Positions 47,106-57,000 of a stretch of DNA of 64,000 bases are shown piece by piece. The stretch spans positions 811,245,069-811,309,068 of the forward strand of contig NC_081414.1 of NCBI RefSeq assembly GCF_030272615.1, read 5' to 3'. The position numbers were made by a program, and so were the translations under genes. A model generated the notes under the pieces. The model searched no databases. It was not told the origin of the DNA and saw only the letters and a program-made list of their open reading frames with translations. Every line of letters starts with the position of its first letter. The first letter of the stretch is position 1. This DNA comes from Cryptomeria japonica (lineage: Eukaryota; Streptophyta; Pinopsida; Cupressales; Cupressaceae).

Positions 47106-47113
47106 ACTTCACC

Positions 47114-47121
47114 TATATATA
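47114..47121 (+). promoter_or_regulatory. gypsy LTR TATA box
   Basis: TATATATA within CACCTATATATACCTC, about 490 bp before the LTR end and conserved at 59361 in the other LTR. It is the best candidate for the genomic RNA promoter, with U3 covering the first about 5.7 kb of the LTR. Confidence 0.6.
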
Positions 47122-47615
47122 CCTCATTATTATTCAATGTAAAGGGGATTGCACTTTTTCACAAGCTTTGTATGAGAGACTTGGATAGTATTATTCGAGA
47201 AATTAAGCAAGAGAGATCAATTTGGATGTGTGTTCAACTTATTCTCATGGGTTATTATCAATGTTCTTATGTTTAATTGATGATTGCCTAATGCTTTCCC
47301 TTTAACATTGAATGTGAAGAAGATTATTTCAAGTTGTGGTATCTCAAACTTGATTATATGGAATTTATTTTAAACTAGATTCATACCTTGTATGGCATTC
47401 AATCTTTCTTTATTGTTCATTCTTTAAATTTTCAAAAAATCCAAATACCCCCATTATATGAGGGAGCTGCCCCTCTCAAACGCATAGAAGAATTACCATT
47501 CTTTTGTTTTTGTGATTCTTCAACTGTTGTGAACGCTTTGTTGCTAATTACAGGGCAAAACAGAGTTTTCCAAGAAAGTTTCTTAAAGCAACAAATCTGT
47601 TTACCAACAGACTTT

Positions 47616-47633
47616 TGGTAACTTTGCTGGGGA
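47616..47633 (+). other. gypsy primer-binding site
   Basis: TGGTAACTTTGCTGGGGA starts six bases after the LTR end. It matches, with changes, the TGGCGACTCTGCTGGGGA type of PBS that I recall from Tat/Athila-group plant elements. It differs clearly from the methionine PBS of the copia element. Confidence 0.7.
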
Positions 47634-47697
47634 AACGAAATCGAAACAAGAAGACAGTCGCTTTGATATTGTTTTTACTTGCCTGTCATGAAACAAG

Positions 47698-47973
47698 ATG
47701 GTTCTTCTGCATGAGAACCTTTTCCCTGTGCTACAACCGAATCTTGATTGGATTCATGCAGAGCAAGAAGATATACTTTTGCAATTGGATACTTTAGCTT
47801 GGAGGAATAGAAGAAGTAGGGCTGAATATCAAAGAGTAAGTGCCATATTGGCAGAAGAAGAAAGACAAGCTCAGAATCCAGTGGTGGTCCGTGAAACAAT
47901 AGTGGAAAGATTTCCTCGTGTGTTTTTGATTCCATTAAATCAGCAACCAAATCAAAGACAACCTATAATATGA
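47698..47973 (+). pseudogene. leader frame upstream of gag
   Basis: A 91-codon frame, MVLLHENLFPVLQPNLDWIH, with a helical charged middle (AEYQRVSAILAEEERQAQNP), ending at TGA 47971. It lies between PBS and gag. It may be the decayed N-terminus of the Gag polyprotein or a short leader peptide. No family recognised. Confidence 0.4.
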
Positions 47974-48150
47974 CAAGTTGATCCAGAATACTAACAAGTG
48001 CATCAAGTGTTGGTGTAAGAAGTTGAATTATTACTTTCTTAGGAGAGTACATCCTAGACAATAACTTATTGTCATTAAGAGAATTTTTGTGCTTCCTAGG
48101 TGAAAAAGACAAAATATTTGATGTATGCAAGGCCAGTACAAGCAAGGTGA

Positions 48151-49335
48151 TTAGCAAGCACGCTGGCAAGCAAAAGGTATACTAGAGGTGATAGAAGCAA
48201 GGGTATCATTGACCCTGATTTTGCTGAACTATACAAAGTTGATTTTTCCACACCTTCTACCACTTATAAAAAGAAAGTTAAGTCTACTAGTAGACCTTCT
48301 TCACCAAAGAAAGCAAGTGCTCATTCCTCATTTGTCCAAGCCTTAACTTTACTTCCTCCTCTTGTTATTAACTTTACACAACCAATCATGGCTCATCCAC
48401 AACCAGTTCCATGGGGTGCTGCCATAGGCCCTCTAGCTTTAGGAAATCAATTGCATGATTTGCCAACAGGTTCAAGGAAGCATCTTCTGAAGTTCTCAGG
48501 AGATGGAAAAGTTACTGTAGAAGATCATATTAGTGCTTTCTTTACTGTATGTGCAATCCTCGGAGTTCAGTATGAAGATGATTCTGTACAACTTTTTGTT
48601 GAAACTCTAATTGATGCCGCAGCTGAATGGTTTAATCAGTTACCATCCGGTTCCATTACTAATTGGGCGACTCTGTTACAAAATTTTGAAGAAAGATTTA
48701 AAACTATAGATGATGGTCATTTACTTCTTGCTCAATTAACCCAAATGAAGAAAGAAGTGCATGAACCTATGAGAGAGTTTGTGGCTCGTTTCAACAAAAT
48801 AGTCAATAAATTAGTAGCTGATAAGAGGCCTACGGAGGAAAATAAAAAATGTTTCTTCATTAATGCACAACCTCCTGACATCAGTTTCCAAATAAGAAGA
48901 GGACGAGTAGCTAATCTCGCTGTAGCACAAAGGTTAGCCATTGAAGTTGAAGATGACCTACTGAGTGCTGGAAAGTGGAATAAAGAATTATAGAAAGGAA
49001 AAATTCAGCAAGCCAATCCTGCAACTACCGATCCAATGATTCAAAAGCTAGCTAATGATTTACTTCAATTGAAGAAGCAATTACCACAGAATCCACCACC
49101 TATGTATCAAGATATTCGTAGAAGGAATTATATCCCATATCAACAAAACTGGCAACCCAAGCTACCAACTCCAACACCAAGGTTGGCGATTGAGCATCCA
49201 TCTACAAGTAATCGTCAGACTGCTGCAATGTGTGATTTTAATCTCACAATAGACCACGATGGAGCTTCATGTCCCGAGATGACTAGGTTTATCCAGATGA
49301 ACCAGACCAGCAAAAAGATTGAAGAATATGTTGAA
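48151..49335 (+). pseudogene. gypsy gag (broken)
   Basis: The frame is open from 48151. The first ATG in it is at 48388 (AHPQPVPWGAAIGPLALGNQ). The Gag domain is typical of plant gypsy: LLKFSGDGKVTVEDHISAFF, WFNQLPSGSITNWATLLQNF, QLTQMKKEVHEPMREFVARF NK-type, RLAIEVEDDLLSAG. TAG at 48991 interrupts it. The frame resumes at 49036 with a Pro-rich linker and a short Cys motif (CDFNLTIDHDGASCPEM) resembling the compact Cys/His element of Tat/Athila Gag rather than a CCHC knuckle. It would encode the particle protein. Confidence 0.9.
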
Positions 49336-49865
49336 GATGAAACTAATCAACAGTTTGGTCCACCTACAGTCAACTTTTTAGAATATGAGTCTGGCGAGGA
49401 AAACGAGAAAGATAGTGAAATAAATAATCATTCGTGTAATGTGTTTACAAAGAAATGGCATCAGAAGCTCCGGGAGAAAGCTAAGTTAGCTACAAAAGAT
49501 AAAGAGGTGGATGAGGTTCCTAAGCAAATTCTTTCCAGGAAACAAAGTAAAGAAGAACTAGGATCATCTAGGAAAGTTGAAAAAGAAGTTGAACATGGTG
49601 ATTCCTCTTTTGAAGATTCTTTTGATTTCAGTGAATATTGTAAGAAGACCAAGGTGCAAATTTCTCAATTTGAGTATCTTAAGAAGAATCCGCAACAATT
49701 GGATAAATTGGTGCATTGTATCAAAAAGGATTACAAGAAACCTCACTCAGACGTACATCAAGAATCAAGTGAGAGTTTTGATGACGATGAGCAAGAGGGG
49801 TTTGTTTCAAAGGAATCATCTCTTGTTGCTACTTCCTTTTCTAATAAGCTAGATCCTTTCTATAT
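49336..49865 (+). pseudogene. gag-protease linker, charged
   Basis: Continuous with the frame 49036-50469. It is a highly charged Lys/Glu/Asp/Ser-rich linker with no recognised domain, for example KEELGSSRKVEKEVEHGDSS and SESFDDDEQEGFVSKESS. It leads straight into the protease. Probably disordered. Confidence 0.7.
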
Positions 49866-50300
49866 TTTCTTATACATTGCAGGTTGTAAGTTGAGTAACT
49901 GTATTATAGATTCCGGTGCTTCTGATAACGTAATGCCTTCCAAAGTTGCTCATGCACTAGGCCTATCTTTAAATAAACCTATTGGTAAAGTGTTCTCAAT
50001 GGAATCAAAGCAAGTACCCTTGGTCGGACAAATTAAGGATGCTCAAGTTGTTTTAGCTGCTCATCCTCAAAAGAAGTTGAAACTTAACATCTTGGTTGGC
50101 GATATTCCAGCTAGCTATGGTATGCTCTTAAGCCGTAGTTTCTGTAAAGATTTGGGTGGAGAGATTCAATTAGATTGGTCACATGCCTTGATACCTCTTG
50201 GCAACAAGAAAGTCAGATTGGACCCAGAACCCAAAGCCAAATATACAGTTCTCAAATCTTATGATCCAAGAGCTGAAATATTATATGTTGAGACAGGCCC
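49866..50300 (+). pseudogene. gypsy aspartic protease
   Basis: The active site NCIIDSGASDNVMPSKVAHA (D-S-G-A) is followed by LGLSLNKPIGKVFSMESKQV and a flap-like region, then LNILVGDIPASYGMLLSRSF CKDLGG-type and AKYTVLKSYDP. It matches the retropepsin layout of plant Tat/Athila elements. This stretch has no stop and is one of the better preserved domains. Confidence 0.9.
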
Positions 50301-50361
50301 AGGTACATATATGATGTCATCGAAGAAGGAGAGTGTTCCTGAAATTCTGGCTCTTGACATA

Positions 50362-50750
50362 TCTGCAAAACTTTGGGTAATACAATTTGATGGAAGTTCT
50401 TCATCTTCCAGTTCAGGTGCTGGTGTGGTGTTGATATCTCCTCAAGGGGAAAAGTTTCCTAAAGCCTAGAAGCTCGCATTTGATACTACCAATAACACGG
50501 CAGAGTATGAAGCTCTTCTTCTAGGTTTGGAATTTGCCAAAGAAAAAGGAATCAAGAAGTTACAAGTTATGGGAGATGTTGAACTAGTTGTCAACTAGGT
50601 GAGAAGTCGATATCAGACTAAAAATAAAAGGCTCAAGTCTTATCGAAACAAAGTATGGGATGAGATCGAAAGTTTTGATGCTTTCTCCATACAAACCATC
50701 CCAAGAGAACAAAATACAAAGGCAGATTCTCTTGCTGTTTCAGCCTCTTT
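50362..50750 (+). pseudogene. archaeal-type RNase H domain placed before RT
   Basis: In order: LWVIQFDGSSSSSSSGAGVV (first Asp), TTNNTAEYEALLLGLEFAKE (Glu), KKLQVMGDVELVVN (Asp) and REQNTKADSLAV (final Asp). All four catalytic acids of a type I RNase H of the plant/archaeal class are present. Two TAG stops (50467, 50597) sit where CAG is likely original. It lies after the protease and before RT. In Tat elements as I know them the extra RNase H follows the first RNase H, so this position is unusual. Confidence 0.85.
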
Positions 50751-51180
50751 ATTACTGCCCCATCCTGAGTTTGAAAAAGATGTGTATATAGTAGAAATGA
50801 TCTATCGACCTAGTGTGCCAGATAATAATCAAAATTGGCAAGTTTTTGATGATGATAAACATATCATCTCATTTTTGGAGGGCACCAGAACCTTCTCAAA
50901 TTCGTCCTTTGATGGTAATCATTCTTTGACAAGCCAACAAAATATAAAAGAAGAAGATAAAGAATCAGAGATTTTGCAACTAAAGGGAAATACTATTCCT
51001 AAGGGATTAGTCACTCTTGAGAGTCTCTTTGATAAGAATGATTAGTTTGTAAAGAATGATGAAAAGAAGCCCTCAAGTTCTCCAGATACATAAAAAGTAA
51101 ATATTGGTTTTGAAAATGATCCCAAGATCGTTTTAATTGGAAAATGCTTTTCCCACAAGGAAAGAAAAGTCATCATTGAT
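50751..51180 (+). other. RNase H-RT linker with stops
   Basis: Same frame, charged, no domain recognised (FEKDVYIVEMIYRPSVPDNN). It contains TAG at 51043 and a TAA near 51091. It joins the RNase H to RT. Confidence 0.6.
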
Positions 51181-52081
51181 TTGTTGAATAGCTATATTGA
51201 TGTATTTGCATGGTGTTATGATGATCTCAAAGTGTTTATGAATGGCGAATTTAAGCATCATATTCCTCTTAAGCCTAATTCACCCCCATTCAAGCAAAAA
51301 CAAAGGCAATTTAATCCAAAGATAGCAGATGCAATCTTTGCGGAAGTTGATAAAATGTTAAAGGCTAAAATCATTTATCCAATCCATCATTCTACATGGG
51401 TTGCAAACATAGTGCCTGTTAGAAAGAAGAATGGTGAGATAAGAATTTGTGTTGATTTTCGCAATCTCAATCAAGCATCTCTTAAAGACAACTATCCCTT
51501 ACCAGTAATGGACCATCTCCTTCAAACTGTCTCTGGTTCAGAGATGATGTCGATGCTTGATGGCTTTTCTGGATATAATCAAATCGGTGTAAAACAAGAT
51601 GATCAACATAAGACAGCTTTCAGTACTCCGTGGGGAACATTTGCCTATAACCGTATGCATTTCGGTTTGATTAATGCTGGTGCCACGTGCAATGGACCTT
51701 TCTTTTGGTGACTTAAGAAATAAAATTATTGTTGTATACCTAGATGACTTAACTGTTTTCTCCAAGAAATGTGAAGAACATGCTTATCATTTGGAGTGTG
51801 TGCTACAATGTTGCAGGCAACAAGGTATTTCATTGAACCCAAAGAAATCCATTTTTGGAGTGATAGAAGGGAAATTATTAGGTCACATTGTTTCGAAAGA
51901 AGGTATTCATATTGATCCAGAGCAAGTCAAGGCCATTCAGCAGTTACCGTTACCTTCCAGTAAGCCTGGTGTTCGCTCTTTCTTTGGCCAAATTAATTTT
52001 ATAAGAAATTTCATTCCTGATTTCTCAGAAATTACAAAATCCATTGTTGACATGATGAGAGATAATGTCACATTCAAATAG
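51181..52081 (+). pseudogene. gypsy reverse transcriptase (frameshifted)
   Basis: The N-terminal part DVFAWCYDDLKVF, KIIYPIHHSTWVANIVPVRK KNG-type, EIRICVDFRNLNQASLKDNY and MSMLDGFSGYNQIGVKQDD is standard gypsy RT. Near 51690 a small deletion (about 8 nt by comparison with the family pattern) shifts the frame. RT continues in 51674-52081 with MDLSFGDLRNKIIVVYLDDL (active site YLDD at 51737-51748), LNPKKSIFGVIEGKLLGHIV and VRSFFGQINFIRNFIPDFSE. It ends at TAG 52079. Confidence 0.93.
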
Positions 52082-52560
52082 TCAGAGGAAGGAAAAAGGG
52101 CTTTCAATCAGATCAAGTCAGCCATTGCGGATGCACCTACATTGGTTTATTCAGATTTCTCCAAAGATTTCAATGTATATTGTTATGCTTCTGACACTAC
52201 ATTATCCGCAATATTGACCCAACATCATAATGAAAACATTGAAGCACCAATTTCTTTTATGAGTATTCCACTGAAAAAGCATGAATTGAAGTATTCTCCA
52301 GTTGAAAAGCAAGCTTATGCAGTGGTCAAGGCTATGAAGCAATTTCGCTTTTATGTTCTAAATTCTCATTCTATAGTGTATGTCCCAAATATTGCAGTAA
52401 AGACCATACTCACACAACAAGAAATTGGTATGAGCAAGCGAGCCTCTTGGATTGCAAAGGTTCAAGAGTATGATATCGATATCAAACCAACCAAGCTTGT
52501 TCGTGGGCGTGGGTTGTGTAAGCTAATAGCTGAGAATAATTCTAATGGGAATGTTGCTCA
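52082..52560 (+). pseudogene. degenerate connection RNase H after RT
   Basis: Position and fold-like pattern match the gypsy RNase H: FNVYCYASDTTLSAILTQHH, KYSPVEKQAYAVVKAMKQFR, SIVYVPNIAVKTILTQ, KRASWIAKVQEYDIDIKPT, VRGRGLCKLIAE. However, the first Asp (TDAS) is Tyr-Ala-Ser here, the third (TDH) is VPN, and the last (ADALS) is LCKL. Only the Glu remains. This matches the known loss of activity of the first RNase H in elements that gained a second one. Confidence 0.85.
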
Positions 52561-53863
52561 AGAGTCTGAACTACCTTTGGTTCTATTTGTTAGCACCACA
52601 GATGAGTGGTTTTCCAACATAGCACATTTTCTCACATACGGAGAATGTCTTGCTCATCTAACCCCTAGGGAGAAACAAACTCTCAAGTTGAAGGCTGCTA
52701 AATATATTATTTGGGGTGATGTTCTTTATAAAAAGGGAATAGATGGCACATTTCTCAGGTGTGTAGACAAAGAACAAAGAAAGAAGCTCCTTCAGTTCTT
52801 TCATAATGAGGCCTGTGGAGGGCATTTTTCTTCCTTAGTAATGGCTTTCAAAATATTGAGAAATTTCTATTATTGGCCTGGAATGTTCAAAGATGCGGAT
52901 GAGTGGGTAAAGAGATGTGAAGCATGTCAACAATTCAAGGGAAGAGTACAACTTGCCGCCCTACCTTTGAAACCTATGATTATTGAAGAACCATTTCAGC
53001 AGTGGGGACTAGATTTTATCGGTCCAATCCATCCTCATTCTAGTGCGAGTCATACTCACATCTTGGTAGCCACTGATTATTTCACCAAGTGGGTTGAAGC
53101 AGCTCCAGTTAGACAAACAACATCAGAAGTAGTTTGTGACTTCATCAAACAAAACATTCTTGTAAGATATGGAGTTCTGCAGAAAATCGTCACCGATAAT
53201 GCTACCAACTTCTCTTCTTATGAAATATCGGCTTTCTGTTACAAGTATGGAGTTATACTTTCACATGCATCTGACTATTATCCTTAGGGAGATGGTCAAG
53301 CTGAAGTGAGCAATAAGAACATCATCACTATTCTCCGCAAGTTAGTCGATAAAAACCAGAGAACATGGCATAAGTATCTATATGAAGCACTGTCGGCTGA
53401 TCGTACTACGAAGAAGCGGGCTATCAAGATGTCTCCATTCGAATTAGTTTTTGGTGTGGAAGCTAGATTACCTATTCCATTGGAGTTAGCTTCTCTTAAG
53501 TTGCAAGAAGTAGTCGAAAATTATGAATTTAAAGATGCATTGGAAAAAAGGATATTGTACTTAACCAAGATGGAAGAACAGAGAGAAACAGTAGTGGATA
53601 GAATCAGAGAACATCAAATGCGAGTGAAAGAACTGTTTGACCAGGAAGCCAGGGAAAGATCTTTTCAAGTTGGCGATTTGGTCCTATTATGGGATAAACG
53701 AAGAGAACCAAAGGGACTACATGGTAAATTTGATTCACTTTGGAGAGGACCTTTTCAAATCAGGCAAGTCTGTGGTACAAATTCATTCTATCTGGCATAC
53801 TTAGATGGCACACATATGCCCCTTCCTTATAATGGGCAACACTTAAAATTATATAATCCATAA
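52561..53863 (+). pseudogene. gypsy integrase
   Basis: The H2C2 finger reads FFHNEACGGHFSS ... RCEACQQFKG. The core has Asp in WGLDFIGPIHP, Asp in IVTDNATNFSSYEISAFC and Glu in GDGQAEVSNKNI, separated by one TAG at 53285 (probable CAG). The C-terminal part includes KMSPFELVFGVEARLPIPLE and VGDLVLLWDKRREPKGLHGK FDSLWRGPF-type, ending KLYNP and TAA at about 53861. No chromodomain. DDE triad intact apart from the stop. Confidence 0.93.
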
Positions 53864-54099
53864 GCTTATCTGCCTTTCATCTTGTATATAGCTTAGCTAG
53901 GAGTTTGGCTTTGTTCCCTTTTGTTTGTGTGTGCGTTGTTCTTTCTCCTTTTTGGCTTGGTTCTCCCTCCTTGTTCCATGTAAAGTAGTGCACCGATCCT
54001 TTTGACTCTATTGCCCAATGAATACACTGACTATCGTTAACCAAAGATTAGGGGTTCCTTCATCGTCCCTTACGGTCCTCATTCCCAGTCAGAGCCAGC
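53864..54099 (+). other. gypsy 3' untranslated region, no clear polypurine tract
   Basis: 236 bp between the integrase stop and the 3' LTR. It ends ...CAGTCAGAGCCAGC before TGTTGATCC. The nearest purine-rich run (AAAGATTAGGGG, about 54043) is some 45 bp away, so no PPT abuts the LTR as expected. Confidence 0.6.
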
Positions 54100-57000
54100 T
54101 GTTGATCCTAATTGTAAATTTGACAACTATAATTCTTCTTCGTTTCCATGTAATAACAGGTTGTTTTAGTGTGAATGGTTTGTCAAATATTTGGATATAT
54201 TCGTAAATAAAAAGGGACTATATGTGAATTCCCAAAGTTTGCCCAAGCTTTAAAAGTTTTAATTGTACTTCACATCATGATGGTGAAGGGTCGCAAATCA
54301 TGTTTTTGAGAAAATCGAGAAACTCTTTGTATTTGTATTTGTAATCCTATGAACGTTTTCAAAGTAAAGGATATGATTCAAAATAACATGTTGACTTCTA
54401 AACTCCAAGTTAAATGATCCCTCGAATCGCCAATAAATGAATGATAATAATGTATTGTCTAGGATTGTTATTGGCATTTTCGAAGCATTTAAAGTAAACA
54501 ATGATCATCAACGGTCTAAGCTGGCGGTTGACCAAGTGTTAGTGGCAACATGGTAAAATGGTTAAAGGGACCAATGCACACCAACTTCGAGTTGCGAATG
54601 AGAAATTATCATGAAGTTGGTAAAAATCATCAAGTTACCAATACATTCTTACACACAATATGAGAAAACTCAAAGTTATGCATTGGTTTCATGCTTCCGG
54701 TGAGTTAGCCAACATGAGCAAGATGTCGATACACTGCAACTTCTTAGTTTTCAATGGCGATATGAAAGTGTTTTGAAAGATATCACCTTCTCCTTGAACG
54801 TCCACCTAGTGGATTGAATACACCACGTAGCTTGTGAAGGATAGCAAAATCGGTTTTATAACAACCTTCACCATTTGTTTTCCATGCCGATAAATATGCC
54901 TGCTATCATGCTCTCTAGACTCCACTCGCAAGTTGAAGACCACTCGCAGATGTTGAATAAGAAATGTTTAAATGCCTGATAGCCAGATGGCTCCTTTCAT
55001 GCAGGTGTAGAGGTATTCATTTCCAAGTGAATGGAATTGTAAACATAGCGCCAGGCTCCGCAAACATGGAATAGGTTGTAAACATCCACCAAACCATCAA
55101 TGGGAGGAGGATGTATATCAGATATCATAGTTACAAATGCTCTGGTGGACCTGCATGCTATCGTGCCCCTTAACGCTACTCACACTTGCAAATTTTAAAG
55201 ATGAAATATTGCATTTCGAGGTGTTTTCTGCAGGTTATCGATGATATGCAAGAACTTCAAGCAAGGAATAGAGTCATCAGATGTTCCAAGGTTTCCCAGA
55301 AAGGATACTATCTCATGGATAGCTGAGAATAGCACTACGCCACCTTCCTTAGCATCCTCACTCCTGCATGAAGATATGAAAGCTTTATGACAGTGCGTTA
55401 AGAGGCTTAGACAGAAAAAAAAACAAGACACAATGGTTTAGTCCAATACAATGAGAAACAAAGTAAATACAGTGCCAAAGATTTCAAATAGAAGCCAACC
55501 ATAGACCTATCAAAACAGTGAGTAGCATATCTACAGGAGATATCAGCCTTAGGTCAGTGAACAGAGGTATGAAGTTTTGAATGATGAATAAAGGTAAACC
55601 TTAGTCATAAAGAATGGTGCTAACAAATATAAAAATCTGAGACAGTGCATACATTACATCTCAAGTAGTGCAGTCCAAGCTATTGGACAATTGATTCACA
55701 ATACTAAAGACATTGACAACATGAATGGTTGATAGAAATCATCAATGAGCAGAGAATCTATCAGGCATGGTCACAGCTATCACAACAACCCCAATAGATC
55801 TAATGCACAGTTCAATAAACAGTGAGAAGATAATGGTCCGAGTCTTTGTCATAATCAGCCCGAAAACACCGAAGGAAAAGTCATTTTTCCATTCAAAGAA
55901 GTGACAGAGAGGTCAATCACAAACCTCAGTTTCAAGAAGGTAACATTGTGTCATTGATTGTCAAGATAATCATGAGCAGATTAATATCAGATGCCAGCTA
56001 AGAATCATTATGATGATCACTTAAAGGCCAATAAAGTAATATCAAATTCTATGAGCAGCCATTCAAGGAGGAACAAATGGATCATCCATGATAAAGACAG
56101 TGGGTAGATCTTACTTATGGGCGAGACATAGTCACTTAATCAAGTCTGTCGCAAATCTTCAAAGTCTCAAAGTTTTAGTAACATTGACATAGAGGACTTC
56201 AATACAAAGGGTCTGCAAAAATACCATCATGAAGTACAAGGCTCAGGAGTACGAGTACGCTCCGATGATCACCACCATGATTCCACAGGTTCATGATACC
56301 AAGATTGGGCACATAAATTTGTAGGAGATCAAAAGGTTCTTCATGGAAGGTGACAGATCAAAATTGTCTTGTAGAGTGGCGGGAAGTGGCTTGATTGAAG
56401 CAGCATGTTTTCCCATATCAATTCAATGTGTAGATTTGGTACTAGAATGCTCAAAAAGATATAATCCCGATGCAAGAGAGATAAGAGCTGCAGACGGATC
56501 CTTAATGGCCAAACTAGAAGGAATTTCAATAGCTATTATTCTTCGTTTGCCATATAAGGAAAAGTTCACTCACGTCGATAAGCAAAAAGCTTATAAATAC
56601 GTTAGTGACAATAGAAGCAAATGCCTCAACAATCTGGCAGTAAGGTTATTACAAGGAGCCATTGCCACCAGAATATCAAAGGAAGCAGCTAAATTGATAA
56701 AGAAATATGGAAGTTTCTTCATCCAGTTTTTGAGATTTACCTATCTTCGAGTAGAAGGATTTGAAGGTTATCCACACAAGCTACCCAGATATGTTGACGA
56801 TAAGCTCATTTTAATTGAGCTTTGTCAGCAATTGGTTTCAGTTCAAAAGAAATGCAGAGATAGAAAGAATAAAGGGGTAGCCTTTCCCACTTGTCTTGGG
56901 CACTATAGATGTGAGTCAAGTTCAAGAGCAGATGAGACAGAAAAAGATTTATCCAGGGTCAACTTGTATCCATATCAGATGAGGTTTCCTTTTGATAGTA

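Larger units (their letters stand above)
41440..47609 (+). repeat. gypsy 5' LTR (6170 bp)
   Basis: Aligns end to end with 54100-59856 at about 97% by eye over sampled stretches. The main differences are a 435-bp segment (43966-44400) absent from the other LTR, a 12-bp segment missing near 44740 and an 11-bp difference near 43325. Layout: 2.2 kb untranslated, accessory gene 43673-46810, AATAAA at 46934, TAGTTAT repeats 46964-47105, TATA 47114, then about 490 bp to the end. Confidence 0.95.
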
